Assembly: GCA_046729855.1 (NCBI GenBank)
Contig: JBKPHM010000024.1
Coordinates: 18,227-82,226 of the forward strand
From: DATHSY01 sp046729855
Lineage (GTDB): Bacteria > Actinomycetota > UBA4738 > HRBIN12
DNA length: 64,000 nucleotides
Direction: 5' to 3'
Part shown: positions 17,455 to 26,273 of the stretch, piece by piece
Layout of the letters: the number at the start of each line of letters is the position of its first letter
Numbering within the stretch: the stretch's first letter is position 1
Made by a program: the position numbers and the translations under genes
Notes under the pieces: generated by a model
The model's database searches: none
Seen by the model: the letters and a program-made list of their open reading frames with translations, nothing else
Told to the model about the DNA's origin: nothing

Positions 17455-18119
17455 GGGGACGCCGCCACGCGCTCGGCGATCCGCCGCAACGACGACCACA
17501 GCCGCTGCGCAACCGTCACGCCGCCCAGCACGACGAGCACGGCGAGCATCGGCGTCAACGCGCCGGGGATGATCAGCCCCAGGATCATCGCCACGTACCG
17601 TTCGAGCCGCTGGAAGAACCCCTCGCTGAGCGACACGCCCGCGGCCTCCGCCTCTGCGCGGATGTGGCTCACCCCGAGCGCGGTAACGAGCGTCGCGAGC
17701 GACAGCATCGCGTTGACCTCGTTGCCCTTTCCGGCCTCGACCCAGAACAGCGACGCGAAGAGGACCGTGTCGCCGATTCGGTCGAGCACGGAGTCGAGGA
17801 ACGCGCCAGACCGCTTCTCCTCGCCACGCAACCGCGCCACGCTCCCGTCGAACACGTCACACGTGCCTGCGAGGAACAGCAGCACGCCCGGCACGAACCG
17901 GCGGCCGGTGAGCAGCACGGCCGCGGCCGCGAAGTTGAGGACGAGGGAGGCGATGGTGAGCTGCCACGGCCGGACGCCCGCCCGATACAGGCCCGCGAGG
18001 ATCACGCGGTACGGCCACGCGAACACGAAGCCGAGCGCGGGCCCGGTAACCCCCTTGGTGCGCCTCGGTGGTGGCATGTCCCGCACCCGGGCGGCGGGGC
18101 GGTCCCGGGACTCACGCAT
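17451..18119 (-). CDS. CDP-alcohol phosphatidyltransferase
   Basis: An integral membrane enzyme of 222 residues that transfers a phosphatidyl group from CDP-diacylglycerol to an alcohol (glycerol phosphate, inositol phosphate or similar). The complete catalytic signature D-x2-DG-x2-AR-x8-G-x3-D-x3-D is visible from CDVFDGSVAR to GAFLDSVLD (about residues 87-113). About five or six hydrophobic segments surround it. A basic N-terminal tail (to residue 22) precedes the first membrane helix; a second ATG at codon 15 is possible as the true start. The alcohol acceptor cannot be assigned; actinobacteria use such enzymes for phosphatidylinositol phosphate and phosphatidylglycerol phosphate. Confidence 0.87.
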   Translation of the reverse strand: MRESRDRPAARVRDMPPPRRTKGVTGPALGFVFAWPYRVILAGLYRAGVRPWQLTIASLVLNFAAAAVLLTGRRFVPGVLLFLAGTCDVFDGSVARLRGEEKRSGAFLDSVLDRIGDTVLFASLFWVEAGKGNEVNAMLSLATLVTALGVSHIRAEAEAAGVSLSEGFFQRLERYVAMILGLIIPGALTPMLAVLVVLGGVTVAQRLWSSLRRIAERVAASP

Positions 18120-18155
18120 CCCCGAAGGCTAACTCTGGAGGGCGGGGAGGCGCGC

Positions 18156-18689
18156 TTAGCTGCGAGGCTGCAGCCGCACGACCCGATAGTGGAAGGTCCC
18201 GCCTGGCGCCTGGTACGCGATCTCGTCGTCGATCTTCGCGCCCGCCACCGCCTGCCCGAGCGGCGAGGTCGTCGTGATCGTCCGAACGCCGGGCGCTCGC
18301 TCCTCCGCCGAGCCGGCGAGCAGGTACGTTTCCTCCTCCGGCTCATCCTCGTCGAGCGGCGTGAGTGTGATCAGCATGCCTGGTGCGACCACGTCGGCTG
18401 ACGCAGGCACCTCGACGATCTCGGGGTCCCGCAGCATCCGCTCGAGGGTCCGGATCCGCGACTCCATCAGCGCCTGCTCGTTCTTCGCCACGTCGTACTC
18501 GGCGTTCTCGCGGATGTCCCCGTGCTCGCGGGCCGCCTTCAGACGCTCCGCGGTGCTCGTCCGGCCGGTCGTCCGGAGGTCGTCGAGCTCGGCGCGCAGT
18601 CGCAGGTACGCGTCGAGCGTCAGCTCGGCGGTCGGCTGCTGCCCCGGCTTTCGAGGCGGACGGTTGGCGAGCTCAGCTGGGAGGTCCAT
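18156..18689 (-). CDS. greA: GreA/GreB-family transcription elongation factor
   Basis: A 177-residue factor that enters the RNA polymerase secondary channel and stimulates transcript cleavage in backtracked complexes. After a roughly 20-residue Pro/Arg-rich N-terminal extension, the antiparallel coiled coil is visible with the acidic tip HGDIRENAEYDVAKNEQ, which holds the Asp/Glu pair that activates catalysis. The C-terminal globular domain follows, with TTTSPLGQAVAGAKIDDEIAY resembling the FKBP-like GreA domain. It sits between the toroid protein and the phosphatidyltransferase with 36-base gaps on each side. The extension and divergent sequence leave open a Gre-like anti-cleavage or specialised role. 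Confidence 0.85.
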   Translation of the reverse strand: MDLPAELANRPPRKPGQQPTAELTLDAYLRLRAELDDLRTTGRTSTAERLKAAREHGDIRENAEYDVAKNEQALMESRIRTLERMLRDPEIVEVPASADVVAPGMLITLTPLDEDEPEEETYLLAGSAEERAPGVRTITTTSPLGQAVAGAKIDDEIAYQAPGGTFHYRVVRLQPRS

Positions 18690-18725
18690 GGGTCCCGCGA
18701 ATCTACCAACGCCCCAGGACGCCGG

Positions 18726-19736
18726 TCACCCGAGCGCCGCGCGGAGCACGCGGGCGGCGCGGAGGGTGACCCACTTGCTCGGAGCGCCTTGCCGATCGGC
18801 GTTCGCCCAGAGCTTGCCGTTGTACGCGTAGCGGTTCCGGTACCGCCCGTCGCGATCCTGCTGCTCGACGAGCCAGCCGACCGCGTTCGCGACCCGCGGG
18901 TCGCGAGCGGACCCGAGCTCCGCGAGGACCTCGAGGTTCTGAAGCGCGTCGGCGACGTACCCCGAGGGGAACCCGAGCCGGAACCACGAGGGGCTCACCT
19001 TCGAGGCCGTCGGGTAGTCGGCGATCGCGGGATCCCGCGAGAGCAGGAACGCGTTGCCTTGGTCGATCGCGCGGCGGACGTATGGGGCGCGCCGCCGCTG
19101 CGGGATCGCGGCCAGGGCCCGCAGGGCCTTGACGGCCCCCCAGGCGCACGGCTCGTGACCGTTCGCGACGCATTGGAAGCCGGGGCCGCTGGTGCCCGAG
19201 CGGAAGTAGGCGTCGAACCCCTCGCCTGTGATCGACCGTGCCTGCCACTCGACGGCCGAACGGACCTCGCCGTCGTCGAGCCGGCCGAACCGGATGAACG
19301 TCCGCAGCAGGTTCCCGTGCAAGCAGTGGATCGCCTCGGCTGGTGGTGGCTGGCCCTCGGCGAGCCGGCCGGAGGCCACGAACCCTCCAGTCGCGGCCAG
19401 CGTGTTCCGAAGCACGTACGCGCACGCGCGCCGCACGCCCCCGTGCGCCGGATCCGCGCCAAGCTGCTCGAGGAACATCAGCGACCAGACCGTGCCGGTG
19501 TACTTCGGCGCGTACCCGGCGCCGCGCCTGACCCACCACCCGTCGGGGTGCTGGTTCGCCAGGATCGACGCGATCGGGTCGGTCCGCATCGCCGCGGCGC
19601 GGGCGCGCCGAGCGGCTGGCGCGTCGGCGGACTCGTCGAGCAGCTCCCGCAGCGCGAGGTGACGGACCGCCGGCGTGTTGTGCTCGAGCAGCCACGGGAG
19701 CGGATCGGTCCGGAAGGCCTCGCGCCACGCCTCCAA
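18726..19736 (-). CDS. Alpha/alpha-toroid (squalene-cyclase/prenyltransferase repeat) protein
   Basis: A 336-residue protein made of helical repeats with Q/G-x-W-type repeat ends such as NQHPDGWWVRRG and EQQDRDGRYRNR, resembling the alpha-alpha toroid of terpene cyclases and prenyltransferases. The DxDD protonation motif of squalene-hopene cyclase is not seen, so I do not assign cyclase activity. Several Cys/His residues (AIHCLHGN, FQCVANGHEPCAW) could bind metal. The start is a TTG at 19734-19736, preceded by AAGGGGG at suitable spacing; a longer frame upstream is Arg/Pro/Ser-rich and would run into the divergent SDR gene, so I reject it. Confidence 0.68.
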   Translation of the reverse strand: MEAWREAFRTDPLPWLLEHNTPAVRHLALRELLDESADAPAARRARAAAMRTDPIASILANQHPDGWWVRRGAGYAPKYTGTVWSLMFLEQLGADPAHGGVRRACAYVLRNTLAATGGFVASGRLAEGQPPPAEAIHCLHGNLLRTFIRFGRLDDGEVRSAVEWQARSITGEGFDAYFRSGTSGPGFQCVANGHEPCAWGAVKALRALAAIPQRRRAPYVRRAIDQGNAFLLSRDPAIADYPTASKVSPSWFRLGFPSGYVADALQNLEVLAELGSARDPRVANAVGWLVEQQDRDGRYRNRYAYNGKLWANADRQGAPSKWVTLRAARVLRAALG

Positions 19737-19806
19737 ACAGCAGCCCCCTTGTGAACCGGATCGACTGAGGCTACCCCGTATGCTCCGGCGGGAGGGAGGG
19801 GGTCGC

Positions 19807-20586
19807 ATGGGACGGCTCGACGGGAAGGTCGCCCTGATCACCGGTGGCGCGAGCGGCATGGGCAAGGTCGCGTCGGCACTCTTCGCGAGCGAGGGCGCGA
19901 GGGTCGTGCTGACCGACGTCGCCGACGAGACCGGCGAGCAAGTCGCGAAAGAGATCGAGGCCGTCGGCGGAGAGGCCGCGTACGTCCACGCGGATGTCGC
20001 GAGCGAACCGGACGCGCGGTCGATGGTCGAGGCCGCGGTCGAGCGGTTCGGCGGACTACACGTCCTCTACAACAACGCGGGCGTGATGCTCGCGAACGAC
20101 GGATCGGTCGACGCGACCGACGCCTCGGTCTGGGATCGCACGCTCGACGTCAACGTGAAGGGCGTCGCGTTCGGGTGCAAGTACGGCATCCCGGCGATGA
20201 TCGCCTCGGGCGCCGGCTCGATCATCAACGTGGCGTCATTCGTCGCGTGGATGGGCGCCGCCACGTCGCAGACGGCGTACACGGCGTCGAAAGGCGCCGT
20301 CCTGTCGATGACGCGGGAGATCGCCGTCGAGTACGCGCGCAGGGGGATCCGGTGCAACGCGCTGTGCCCGGGACCGATCGACACCCCGCTGCTCGCCGAG
20401 CTGCTGAGCGATCCCGCGCGGCGGCATCGGCGGTTCGTCCACATCCCGATGGGCCGGCTCGGGCAGGCGGAGGAGCTCGCGAAGGCGGCGCTGTTCCTGG
20501 CCGCCGACGACTCGAGCTACATGACGGGCGCGTCGCTCGTTGTCGACGGCGGCATCACCGCCGCCTACGTCACGCCCGAGGATTGA
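19807..20586 (+). CDS. Short-chain dehydrogenase/reductase
   Basis: A classical SDR of 259 residues. The cofactor motif is TGGASGMGK (residues 12-20), an Asp after the second strand (TDVAD) suggests NAD(H), NNAG is present, and the catalytic Ser-Tyr-Lys triad is visible as NVASF ... YTASKG. The C-terminal YMTGASLVVDGG is standard. ATG 19807 is set by a GGAGGGAGGGGG purine tract just upstream. It is read divergently from the toroid protein across 70 bases. The substrate is unknown; it precedes the amine-utilisation island but is separated from it by about 140 bases. Confidence 0.88.
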   Translation: MGRLDGKVALITGGASGMGKVASALFASEGARVVLTDVADETGEQVAKEIEAVGGEAAYVHADVASEPDARSMVEAAVERFGGLHVLYNNAGVMLANDGSVDATDASVWDRTLDVNVKGVAFGCKYGIPAMIASGAGSIINVASFVAWMGAATSQTAYTASKGAVLSMTREIAVEYARRGIRCNALCPGPIDTPLLAELLSDPARRHRRFVHIPMGRLGQAEELAKAALFLAADDSSYMTGASLVVDGGITAAYVTPED

Positions 20587-20726
20587 CACGACCTTCGCGT
20601 TTGCGGTCGGGTGCTGGGAAGTGCAACTCGATACATCCATCGGCTAATTGACAGAGGCGATGCCCCTGTGGCTGGATACGCCTCGATGCCCGCGGGCAAC
20701 GTTGGCTACCAGGGAGGGGGATGCCG

Positions 20727-22250
20727 ATGGCGGAGGGGAAGCGCGGGGCGGTCACCTATCGTGAGGTGACCGAAGGGTACTTCCAGAAGCGCGGGCTCAG
20801 GCGACACGCGGGCGTCTGGTCACTCTGGGCGCTCGGCGTCGCCGCCGTGATCTCCGGCGACTTCTCAGGGTGGAACTTCGCCCTGGACGTCGGTGGTTTC
20901 GGCGGCTTGCTGTTGTCAACCATCATCATCGCAGCGATGTACGTGGGTCTCTGCTACAGCATCGCTGAGATGTCGCCGGCGCTCCCCCACACGGGTGGAG
21001 CGTATTCGTTCGGTCGCTCGGCGATGGGACCGTGGGGCGGCTTCATCACCGGGCTCGGGGAGAACATCGAGTACGTCGTCACCCCGGCAGTCGTGGTCTT
21101 CTTTGCCGGTTCCTACGCGCAACCCGTCTTCGACGAGCTGATCGGGCTGAACCTCTCGCAGCCGGCCTGGTGGGCGATCTTCTATGTGATCTTCGTGGGG
21201 CTGAACATCTGGGGGATCGAGGCGACACTCCGGTTCTCGGTCGTCGTGTGCCTGGTCTCGCTCGCAGTCCTGGGCGTCTTCGCGGTGCTCGCGATCCCGA
21301 AGTTCGACGCCTCCAACCTCACCGACATCGCGCCGAGCGCGGGGAACTCGACGTTCCTCCCGTTCGGCCTCGGCGGAATCATCAAGGCACTCCCGTTCGC
21401 GATCTGGTGGTACCTCGCGATCGAGGAGCTGCCGCTCGCGGCGGAGGAGTCGCTCGACCCCAAACGCGACGTTCCGAGGGGGACGCTGCTCGGGTTGGCG
21501 ACCCTGATCGTCACGAGCATCCTCGTGATGTTTCTCAACCCCGGCGTCACCGGGTCGGAGGCGATCAGGACATCCGGAGAGCCACTGCTCGATGGGTTCC
21601 GCGCGATCTTCGGAGAGACGGGCGCGACGGCCGCCGCCGTTCTCGGACTGTTCGCCTTGTTCGGACTGATCGCGAGCTTCCACACGATCATCTTCGCCTA
21701 CGGCAGGAACATCTTCTCGCTCTCGCGGGCCGGCTACTTCCCTCATTGGATGTCGGTCACGCACGGCGCCCGCAAGACCCCGTACGTCGCCCTCGTGCTC
21801 GGCGGCGTGATCGGGTACGGCCTCGACGTCCTGCTGTGGAACTTCCCGTCTGGGTCCGCCGTGGGAGATGCCCTGCTGACGATGGCTGTGTTCGGCGCCG
21901 TGATCTCGTACTTCATGCAGGGCCTGTCGTTCGTGCTGCTGCGGCGAAAGATGCCGAACATCACCCGCCCATACCGCAGCCCCCTGGGCGAGTGGGGAGC
22001 GGTGGTCGCCGGCGCGATCGCGCTGCTGTCGCTCCTGGCGCTGTTCCTGACCGAGAGCTACCGCCCCGGAGTGGTCGGCGTGGCGATCTGGTTCCTGCTC
22101 GGCATCGTGTACTTCTGGATCGCGGGCCGGCACCGGTTGGTGCTGTCCCCTGAGGAGGAGTTCGCAATGACGCTGGGCGAACGAGGTCACCCCGAGTACG
22201 GCCAGTACGGTCAGGAACGAACGCAGGAGACGCCGACCCCGAGGAGCTGA
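20727..22250 (+). CDS. APC-family amino acid/amine permease (ethanolamine-permease-like)
   Basis: A 12-helix APC superfamily transporter of about 507 residues. The protein starts with a hydrophilic segment (TYREVTEGYFQKRGLRRH) as in ethanolamine/amine permeases, followed by the first helix region LWALGVAAVISGDFSGWNFA; EELPLAAEE in the middle and RNIFSLSRAGYFPHW late are APC landmarks. Of two candidate ATGs (20721, 20727), the second has better spacing (nine bases) from GGGAGG. It heads the island and is followed within 75 bases by a gamma-glutamyl ligase, so it likely imports the amine that the ligase consumes. A 13-bp hairpin separates the two. Confidence 0.87.
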   Translation: MAEGKRGAVTYREVTEGYFQKRGLRRHAGVWSLWALGVAAVISGDFSGWNFALDVGGFGGLLLSTIIIAAMYVGLCYSIAEMSPALPHTGGAYSFGRSAMGPWGGFITGLGENIEYVVTPAVVVFFAGSYAQPVFDELIGLNLSQPAWWAIFYVIFVGLNIWGIEATLRFSVVVCLVSLAVLGVFAVLAIPKFDASNLTDIAPSAGNSTFLPFGLGGIIKALPFAIWWYLAIEELPLAAEESLDPKRDVPRGTLLGLATLIVTSILVMFLNPGVTGSEAIRTSGEPLLDGFRAIFGETGATAAAVLGLFALFGLIASFHTIIFAYGRNIFSLSRAGYFPHWMSVTHGARKTPYVALVLGGVIGYGLDVLLWNFPSGSAVGDALLTMAVFGAVISYFMQGLSFVLLRRKMPNITRPYRSPLGEWGAVVAGAIALLSLLALFLTESYRPGVVGVAIWFLLGIVYFWIAGRHRLVLSPEEEFAMTLGERGHPEYGQYGQERTQETPTPRS

Positions 22251-22270
22251 CGGCCGACGGTGGGACGGCC

Positions 22271-22300
22271 GAAGGCGGTGGGCATTAGCCCACCGCCTTC
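22271..22300 (+). promoter_or_regulatory. Intra-operon 13-bp perfect hairpin before ligase gene
   Basis: GAAGGCGGTGGGC and its exact complement flank a four-base loop (ATTA). No T-run follows, so it is not a classical rho-independent terminator. It lies 20 bases after the permease stop and 14 bases before the ligase ribosome-binding site. It could limit read-through, stabilise the 3' end of the permease message or set the permease:ligase ratio. Confidence 0.75.
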
Positions 22301-22324
22301 GCGCTTCGGTGAGAGGAGGACGTG

Positions 22325-23704
22325 ATGGAGCAGGGGAAGATCGACGTCAAGACGCTCGAGGAGCTGGCGAACGCGGGCGAGATCGACACCGTCCTCTGCA
22401 TGTTCACGGACCTCCAGGGCCGGTTCATGGGCAAGCGGGTCCTGCCCCACTTCTTCCTCGAGGAGGTCCTCGGCGAGGAGGGCCTCCACGCGTGCCTGTA
22501 CCTCCTGGCGATAGACATGGAGATGGAGCCGCTTCCCGGCTACCGCTACGCGAGCTGGGAGACCGGCTATGGCGACTTCAAGATGGTGCCGGACCTCTCC
22601 ACGCTTCGCCTCGTCCCCTGGATCTCCAAGACCGTGCTCGTGATCTGCGACGTCCACGATGAGGAGACGAACGAGCCGGTCGAGGTCGCGCCGCGCCAGA
22701 TCCTCAAGCGGCAGGTCGAGCGCTCGGCCGCCGAGGGGTACCGCGTCAAGGCGGGGTCGGAGCTGGAGTTCTACCTGTTCAAGGACTCGTTCGAGCAGGC
22801 CGCGCAGAAGCGCTACCAGGACCTCCAGACCTCGTCGACCTACATCATGGACTACCACATGCTCCAGACCACCAAGGACGAGTGGTTGATCCGCCAGATG
22901 CGCAACCACCTGGCCGGAGCCGGCATCCCGATCGAGTTCTCGAAGGGCGAGTTCGGCAAGGGCCAGCACGAGATCAACTTCACGTACCGCGACGCCCTCG
23001 AGACCGCCGACAACCACGCAATCTTCAAGCACGGCGCGAAGGAGATCGCGGCGCTGAACGACGCGGCGATCACGTTCATGGCCAAGTGGACGATGGCCGA
23101 GGCCGGGTCGTCGTGCCACCTGCACTCGAGCGCGTGGAACGCCGACGGCAACGAGTCGCTGATGTGGGACGACAACGACCCGAAACACATGTCCGACACC
23201 TTCCGGAACTACCTGGGCGGCCTAATGTCGACGGCCAGAGAGATGGCGTGGATGTTCGCGCCGTTCGTCAACTCGTACAAGCGATACCAGCTGGGCTCCT
23301 GGGCGCCCACCGCGATCGTGTGGAGCCACGACAACCGCACGTGCGGCTTCCGCGTCGTGGGCGAGCACAAGGGCAACCGGGTCGAGTCCCGCCTGCCTGG
23401 CGCCGACATGAACCCGTACCTGGGGATCGCCGCGACGATCGCCGGCGGCCTGCACGGGATCAAGAACAAGATCGAGGCGCCGTCGATGTTCGAGGGCAAC
23501 GCGTACGAGGCGAAGGACGTCCCGCGCGTCCCGAGCTCGCTACACGAGGCGATCGCCGAGCTCGAGAAAAGCGAGGTGGCCCGGGAGGCCTTCGGGGACT
23601 TCGTCTTCGAGCACCTGGTGAACACGGCTCGGCAAGAACAGATCATCTTCGACAACCAGACCGTCACGGACTGGGAGCTCGAGCGGTACTTCGAGCGGGG
23701 TTGA
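22325..23704 (+). CDS. Glutamine synthetase-like gamma-glutamyl-amide ligase (GS-1)
   Basis: A 459-residue type I glutamine-synthetase fold enzyme, predicted to join glutamate to an amine with ATP (as PuuA does for putrescine) rather than to ammonia. Ligands are visible: ELE at 146-148, QHEINF at 214-219, GSSCHLHSS at 261-269, FVNSYKRYQ and ESRLPGADMNPYL. The PuuA-like segment PHFFLEEVL is present and no adenylylation-site loop is evident. ATG 22325 is fixed by AGGAGG five bases before. It is followed 29 bases later by a class I amidotransferase-fold hydrolase and then a second permease, a complete uptake-ligation-hydrolysis module. Confidence 0.87.
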   Translation: MEQGKIDVKTLEELANAGEIDTVLCMFTDLQGRFMGKRVLPHFFLEEVLGEEGLHACLYLLAIDMEMEPLPGYRYASWETGYGDFKMVPDLSTLRLVPWISKTVLVICDVHDEETNEPVEVAPRQILKRQVERSAAEGYRVKAGSELEFYLFKDSFEQAAQKRYQDLQTSSTYIMDYHMLQTTKDEWLIRQMRNHLAGAGIPIEFSKGEFGKGQHEINFTYRDALETADNHAIFKHGAKEIAALNDAAITFMAKWTMAEAGSSCHLHSSAWNADGNESLMWDDNDPKHMSDTFRNYLGGLMSTAREMAWMFAPFVNSYKRYQLGSWAPTAIVWSHDNRTCGFRVVGEHKGNRVESRLPGADMNPYLGIAATIAGGLHGIKNKIEAPSMFEGNAYEAKDVPRVPSSLHEAIAELEKSEVAREAFGDFVFEHLVNTARQEQIIFDNQTVTDWELERYFERG

Positions 23705-23733
23705 ACCGCGGCCAGCCCGTAGACTCGCCGCCC

Positions 23734-24453
23734 GTGAAGCCGATCCTGCTTGTCCGCAACGACCCGATCGAGTCGTTTGGCGTCGCGCTGCCGTCGCTGG
23801 CGAAGGCCGGCGCCGACGTCGCCACGGCCCACATGCCGGCCGGCGCGGAGCTCCCGCCGCTCGACGAGGTCGCGGCGGTCATCACGTTCGGCGGCACCGT
23901 CAACGTCGACCAGACCGAGCGGCACCCGTACCTCGCGACGGTCCGCGCCTACACGAGGGAAGCGGTCGAACGTGGCGTGGCCTACCTCGGGATCTGCCTG
24001 GGGTCGCAGCTGCTCGCCCGCGCGCTCGGCGTCGAGGTCGTGAAGGGCCCGAAGGAGGTCGGGTTCGAGCCTGTCCGCGCGGTCCCCGCCGCGAAGGAGG
24101 ACCCGCTCCTGTCCTTCCTGGGCGAGGACGAGTACGTGATGCAGTGGCACGAGGACACGTACGAGCTTCCGCCGGGCGGCACGCTGCTCGTGACCGGCGA
24201 CCGCGTGCCGATCCAGGCGTACCGCGTGGGTGAGGCCGCGTGGGGCGTGCAGTTCCACTTGGAGGTCGACGCCACGGAGCTCGATTGGTGGCTCGACGTC
24301 GCAGACGCGGCGATCGACATCCGGGCGACCTGGGGGAAGTCGGCCGAGCAGATCCGGGCCGAGGCCGCTCGCTACGTCGCCGCCCAGGAGGAACGCGGCC
24401 GCGAGATCTTCCGGCGATTCGCCGGCGTCGCGCGCGAGACGTTACGCAGCTAG
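23734..24453 (+). CDS. Class I glutamine amidotransferase-fold hydrolase
   Basis: A 239-residue stand-alone GATase1-fold protein like those annotated as GMP synthase-related amidotransferases. The nucleophile elbow is YLGICLGSQLLA (Cys near residue 88), and the His-x-Glu pair is in WGVQFHLEVDA (about residue 172). No synthetase domain follows, so hydrolysis of a gamma-glutamyl amide is more likely than ammonia channelling. The start is a GTG at 23734 without a strong Shine-Dalgarno, probably coupled to the ligase upstream. A helical C-terminal tail (to RRFAGVARETLRS) extends beyond the catalytic core. Confidence 0.82.
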   Translation: MKPILLVRNDPIESFGVALPSLAKAGADVATAHMPAGAELPPLDEVAAVITFGGTVNVDQTERHPYLATVRAYTREAVERGVAYLGICLGSQLLARALGVEVVKGPKEVGFEPVRAVPAAKEDPLLSFLGEDEYVMQWHEDTYELPPGGTLLVTGDRVPIQAYRVGEAAWGVQFHLEVDATELDWWLDVADAAIDIRATWGKSAEQIRAEAARYVAAQEERGREIFRRFAGVARETLRS

Positions 24454-24501
24454 CGCCCCCGCACCACGCCGGCATATCAGCCTTTCGACCAGGTAGACAG
24501 T

Positions 24502-24587
24502 CGTCCCGAGAGGATGCAAGGATTCGCTAACGAGACCTTTCGGGACGTTTCGCTTCTCCGAAAGGCGATGCGTCCACGACTTCGGGA
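24502..24587 (+). promoter_or_regulatory. Structured leader with mutually exclusive stems before permease gene
   Basis: CGTCCCGA (24502-24509) is complementary to TCGGGACG (24540-24547). The overlapping CCTTTCGG (24536-24543) is complementary to CCGAAAGG (24558-24565). The stems share bases 24540-24543 and cannot coexist. The TTCGGGA element recurs at 24581-24587 and runs into the ribosome-binding site (GGGAGGGGG), so the first arm could pair there instead. This is the architecture of an attenuator or riboswitch; I do not recognise a known ligand class. Confidence 0.5.
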
Positions 24588-24596
24588 GGGGGTCGT

Positions 24597-26201
24597 ATGG
24601 CTACGCGGGCCAACGAGAAGGTCATGGTCGCCGAAAAGATCGCGCCGATCCTCGTCGCGCGAACCCTCACGGCGTTCGACCTGATCGTCATCTTTGTCGG
24701 CATCGTGCTGTTCATCACGAACTCCGCCGGGATCCAGGGCGCGGGTCCGTCGGCGTACATCTTCTGGACCGTGGGCTTCATCACCTTCTTGATCACCGGC
24801 GCGTTCGTCACGGCGCAGCTCGGGCGGATGTTCCCCGAAGAGGGCTCCTTGTATGTGTGGACGCACAAGGTCCTCGGGCCGTTCTGGGGCTTCTTCGCGG
24901 GGTTCGTGGCCTGGTGGCCCGGACCGCTCGTCATGGTGGTAGCTGGCATCCTGGTCGTGGCCTTCGCGCAGCAGATCGCGTCGTTCGCGGACACCACGAT
25001 CCTCACGCACGCCTGGGAGCAGGGCCTCGTCGTCCTGGCGGTGCTGTGGTTCGGAGCCCTCCTCTCGCTGCTCCGGATGCGGCTCACCCAGAACTACGTC
25101 AACCTCCAGTTCTTCTTCTACGGCGCCGCCATCTTCGTGATGGGCCTCGCGGGGGTCATCTGGCTCCTGAAGGGGGAGCCATCGGCGACCTCGTTCGCCT
25201 CGGGTTGGAACCCGCTCCAGGGCGACAAAATCGTGCTCGGCCTCCCCGGCTATCTCACGTGGTACTCGTTCGCGGTCCTCGCCCTCCTCGGGATCGAGGT
25301 CCCGCTGAACATGGGCGTGGAAGTCCTCGGAGGCGAGAGCGCCATCAGGAAGTACCTGTTCTGGGGCTGCATCATCGTGATGGCGGCCTACCTTTGGACC
25401 ACCTGGGGCAACATGGTGACTGTCCCGCTCGCCGATAACAACGGCACGACCGGCGGGGCCCAGGCGGTCGGCGTCGCGATGGGGGATGCCTTGGGCGTCA
25501 TCGTGGCCCTCATCCTCATGTGGTTCTTCCTGACGTCCTCCATGGTCTACAACTACTCGTTCGCGCGGCTGCTCTTCGTTTCCGGCCTGGAGAAGCGGCT
25601 GCCCCCGATGATCGCGCGCGTGAACAGGAACAAGGTGCCGGCGAACGCAGTGCTCCTCCAGACCATCCTCGCGTCGTTGGTCGTCGTCATCGTCTTCTTC
25701 ATCGTCGGAGAGGCTGCCGGCGCCGACCCGAACAAGCCCTACTTCGCGCTCCTCGCGGGCCTGACCATCATCTGGTGCATCTCCACTGGGCTGCTGTTCC
25801 TCGACATCTTCTTCGCCCGGCGCGCCGACCCGGAGCGGTTCGAGAAGGCTCGGAGGGTCAACGAGGGGTTCCTATACGCCTGCGGGGCGGTCGGCTTCCT
25901 CGCGAACCTCGCGGCCGTCTTCTTCATCTTCACCGGTACGTGGTATGCGGACGGCTTCCCGACACTCGCCGAGTGGAACACGTGGCTCGCGATCATCGCG
26001 ATCGTCTCTGTAATCGCCGGCATCACGATATGGTTCGTCTCCGAGGGGATGCGCGGCGGCAGGGCGGACGTCCAGCTGATCGACGAGGTCGCGCGCGCGG
26101 TCGGGGCGGGGGTCCTGACCGTTCCCGAGTCGGACGTCGTGACCACGGACGAGCCAACACGCTCGGACACGTCACGGGGCGGAGGAACCTCACCCGCGTA
26201 G
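24597..26201 (+). CDS. APC-family amino acid/amine permease
   Basis: A second APC transporter, 534 residues with about twelve membrane segments, only distantly like the first. Landmarks: the first helix region with LFITNSAGIQGAGPSAYIFW, the amphipathic FPEEGSLYVWTHKVLGPFWG, and SMVYNYSFARLLFVSGLEKRLP near residue 315. The long hydrophilic C-terminus (from about 490) is probably cytosolic. The ATG follows GGGAGGGGG by four bases. A structured leader precedes it, so expression is probably regulated at RNA level. Convergent with the amidohydrolase gene downstream. Confidence 0.86.
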   Translation: MATRANEKVMVAEKIAPILVARTLTAFDLIVIFVGIVLFITNSAGIQGAGPSAYIFWTVGFITFLITGAFVTAQLGRMFPEEGSLYVWTHKVLGPFWGFFAGFVAWWPGPLVMVVAGILVVAFAQQIASFADTTILTHAWEQGLVVLAVLWFGALLSLLRMRLTQNYVNLQFFFYGAAIFVMGLAGVIWLLKGEPSATSFASGWNPLQGDKIVLGLPGYLTWYSFAVLALLGIEVPLNMGVEVLGGESAIRKYLFWGCIIVMAAYLWTTWGNMVTVPLADNNGTTGGAQAVGVAMGDALGVIVALILMWFFLTSSMVYNYSFARLLFVSGLEKRLPPMIARVNRNKVPANAVLLQTILASLVVVIVFFIVGEAAGADPNKPYFALLAGLTIIWCISTGLLFLDIFFARRADPERFEKARRVNEGFLYACGAVGFLANLAAVFFIFTGTWYADGFPTLAEWNTWLAIIAIVSVIAGITIWFVSEGMRGGRADVQLIDEVARAVGAGVLTVPESDVVTTDEPTRSDTSRGGGTSPA

Positions 26202-26242
26202 CGGGCTTTGTTCCGCGACGGCGGCCGCTCCTCGCATCGGGG

Positions 26243-26273
26243 GAGCCCCCTCGTCCTCGTTGCGCTGGGGCTC
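26243..26273. terminator. Possible bidirectional terminator between convergent genes
   Basis: GAGCCCC and GGGGCTC form a 7-bp stem with a 17-base loop between the converging permease and amidohydrolase genes, overlapping the latter's stop codon. There is no clear T-tract on either strand, so the call is weak. Confidence 0.3.

Noticed and set aside
20648..20678. TTGACA as -35 of the first permease gene
   Set aside because: No acceptable -10 at 16-18 bases; TGGATA at 19 bases is weak, so I do not list it as a promoter.
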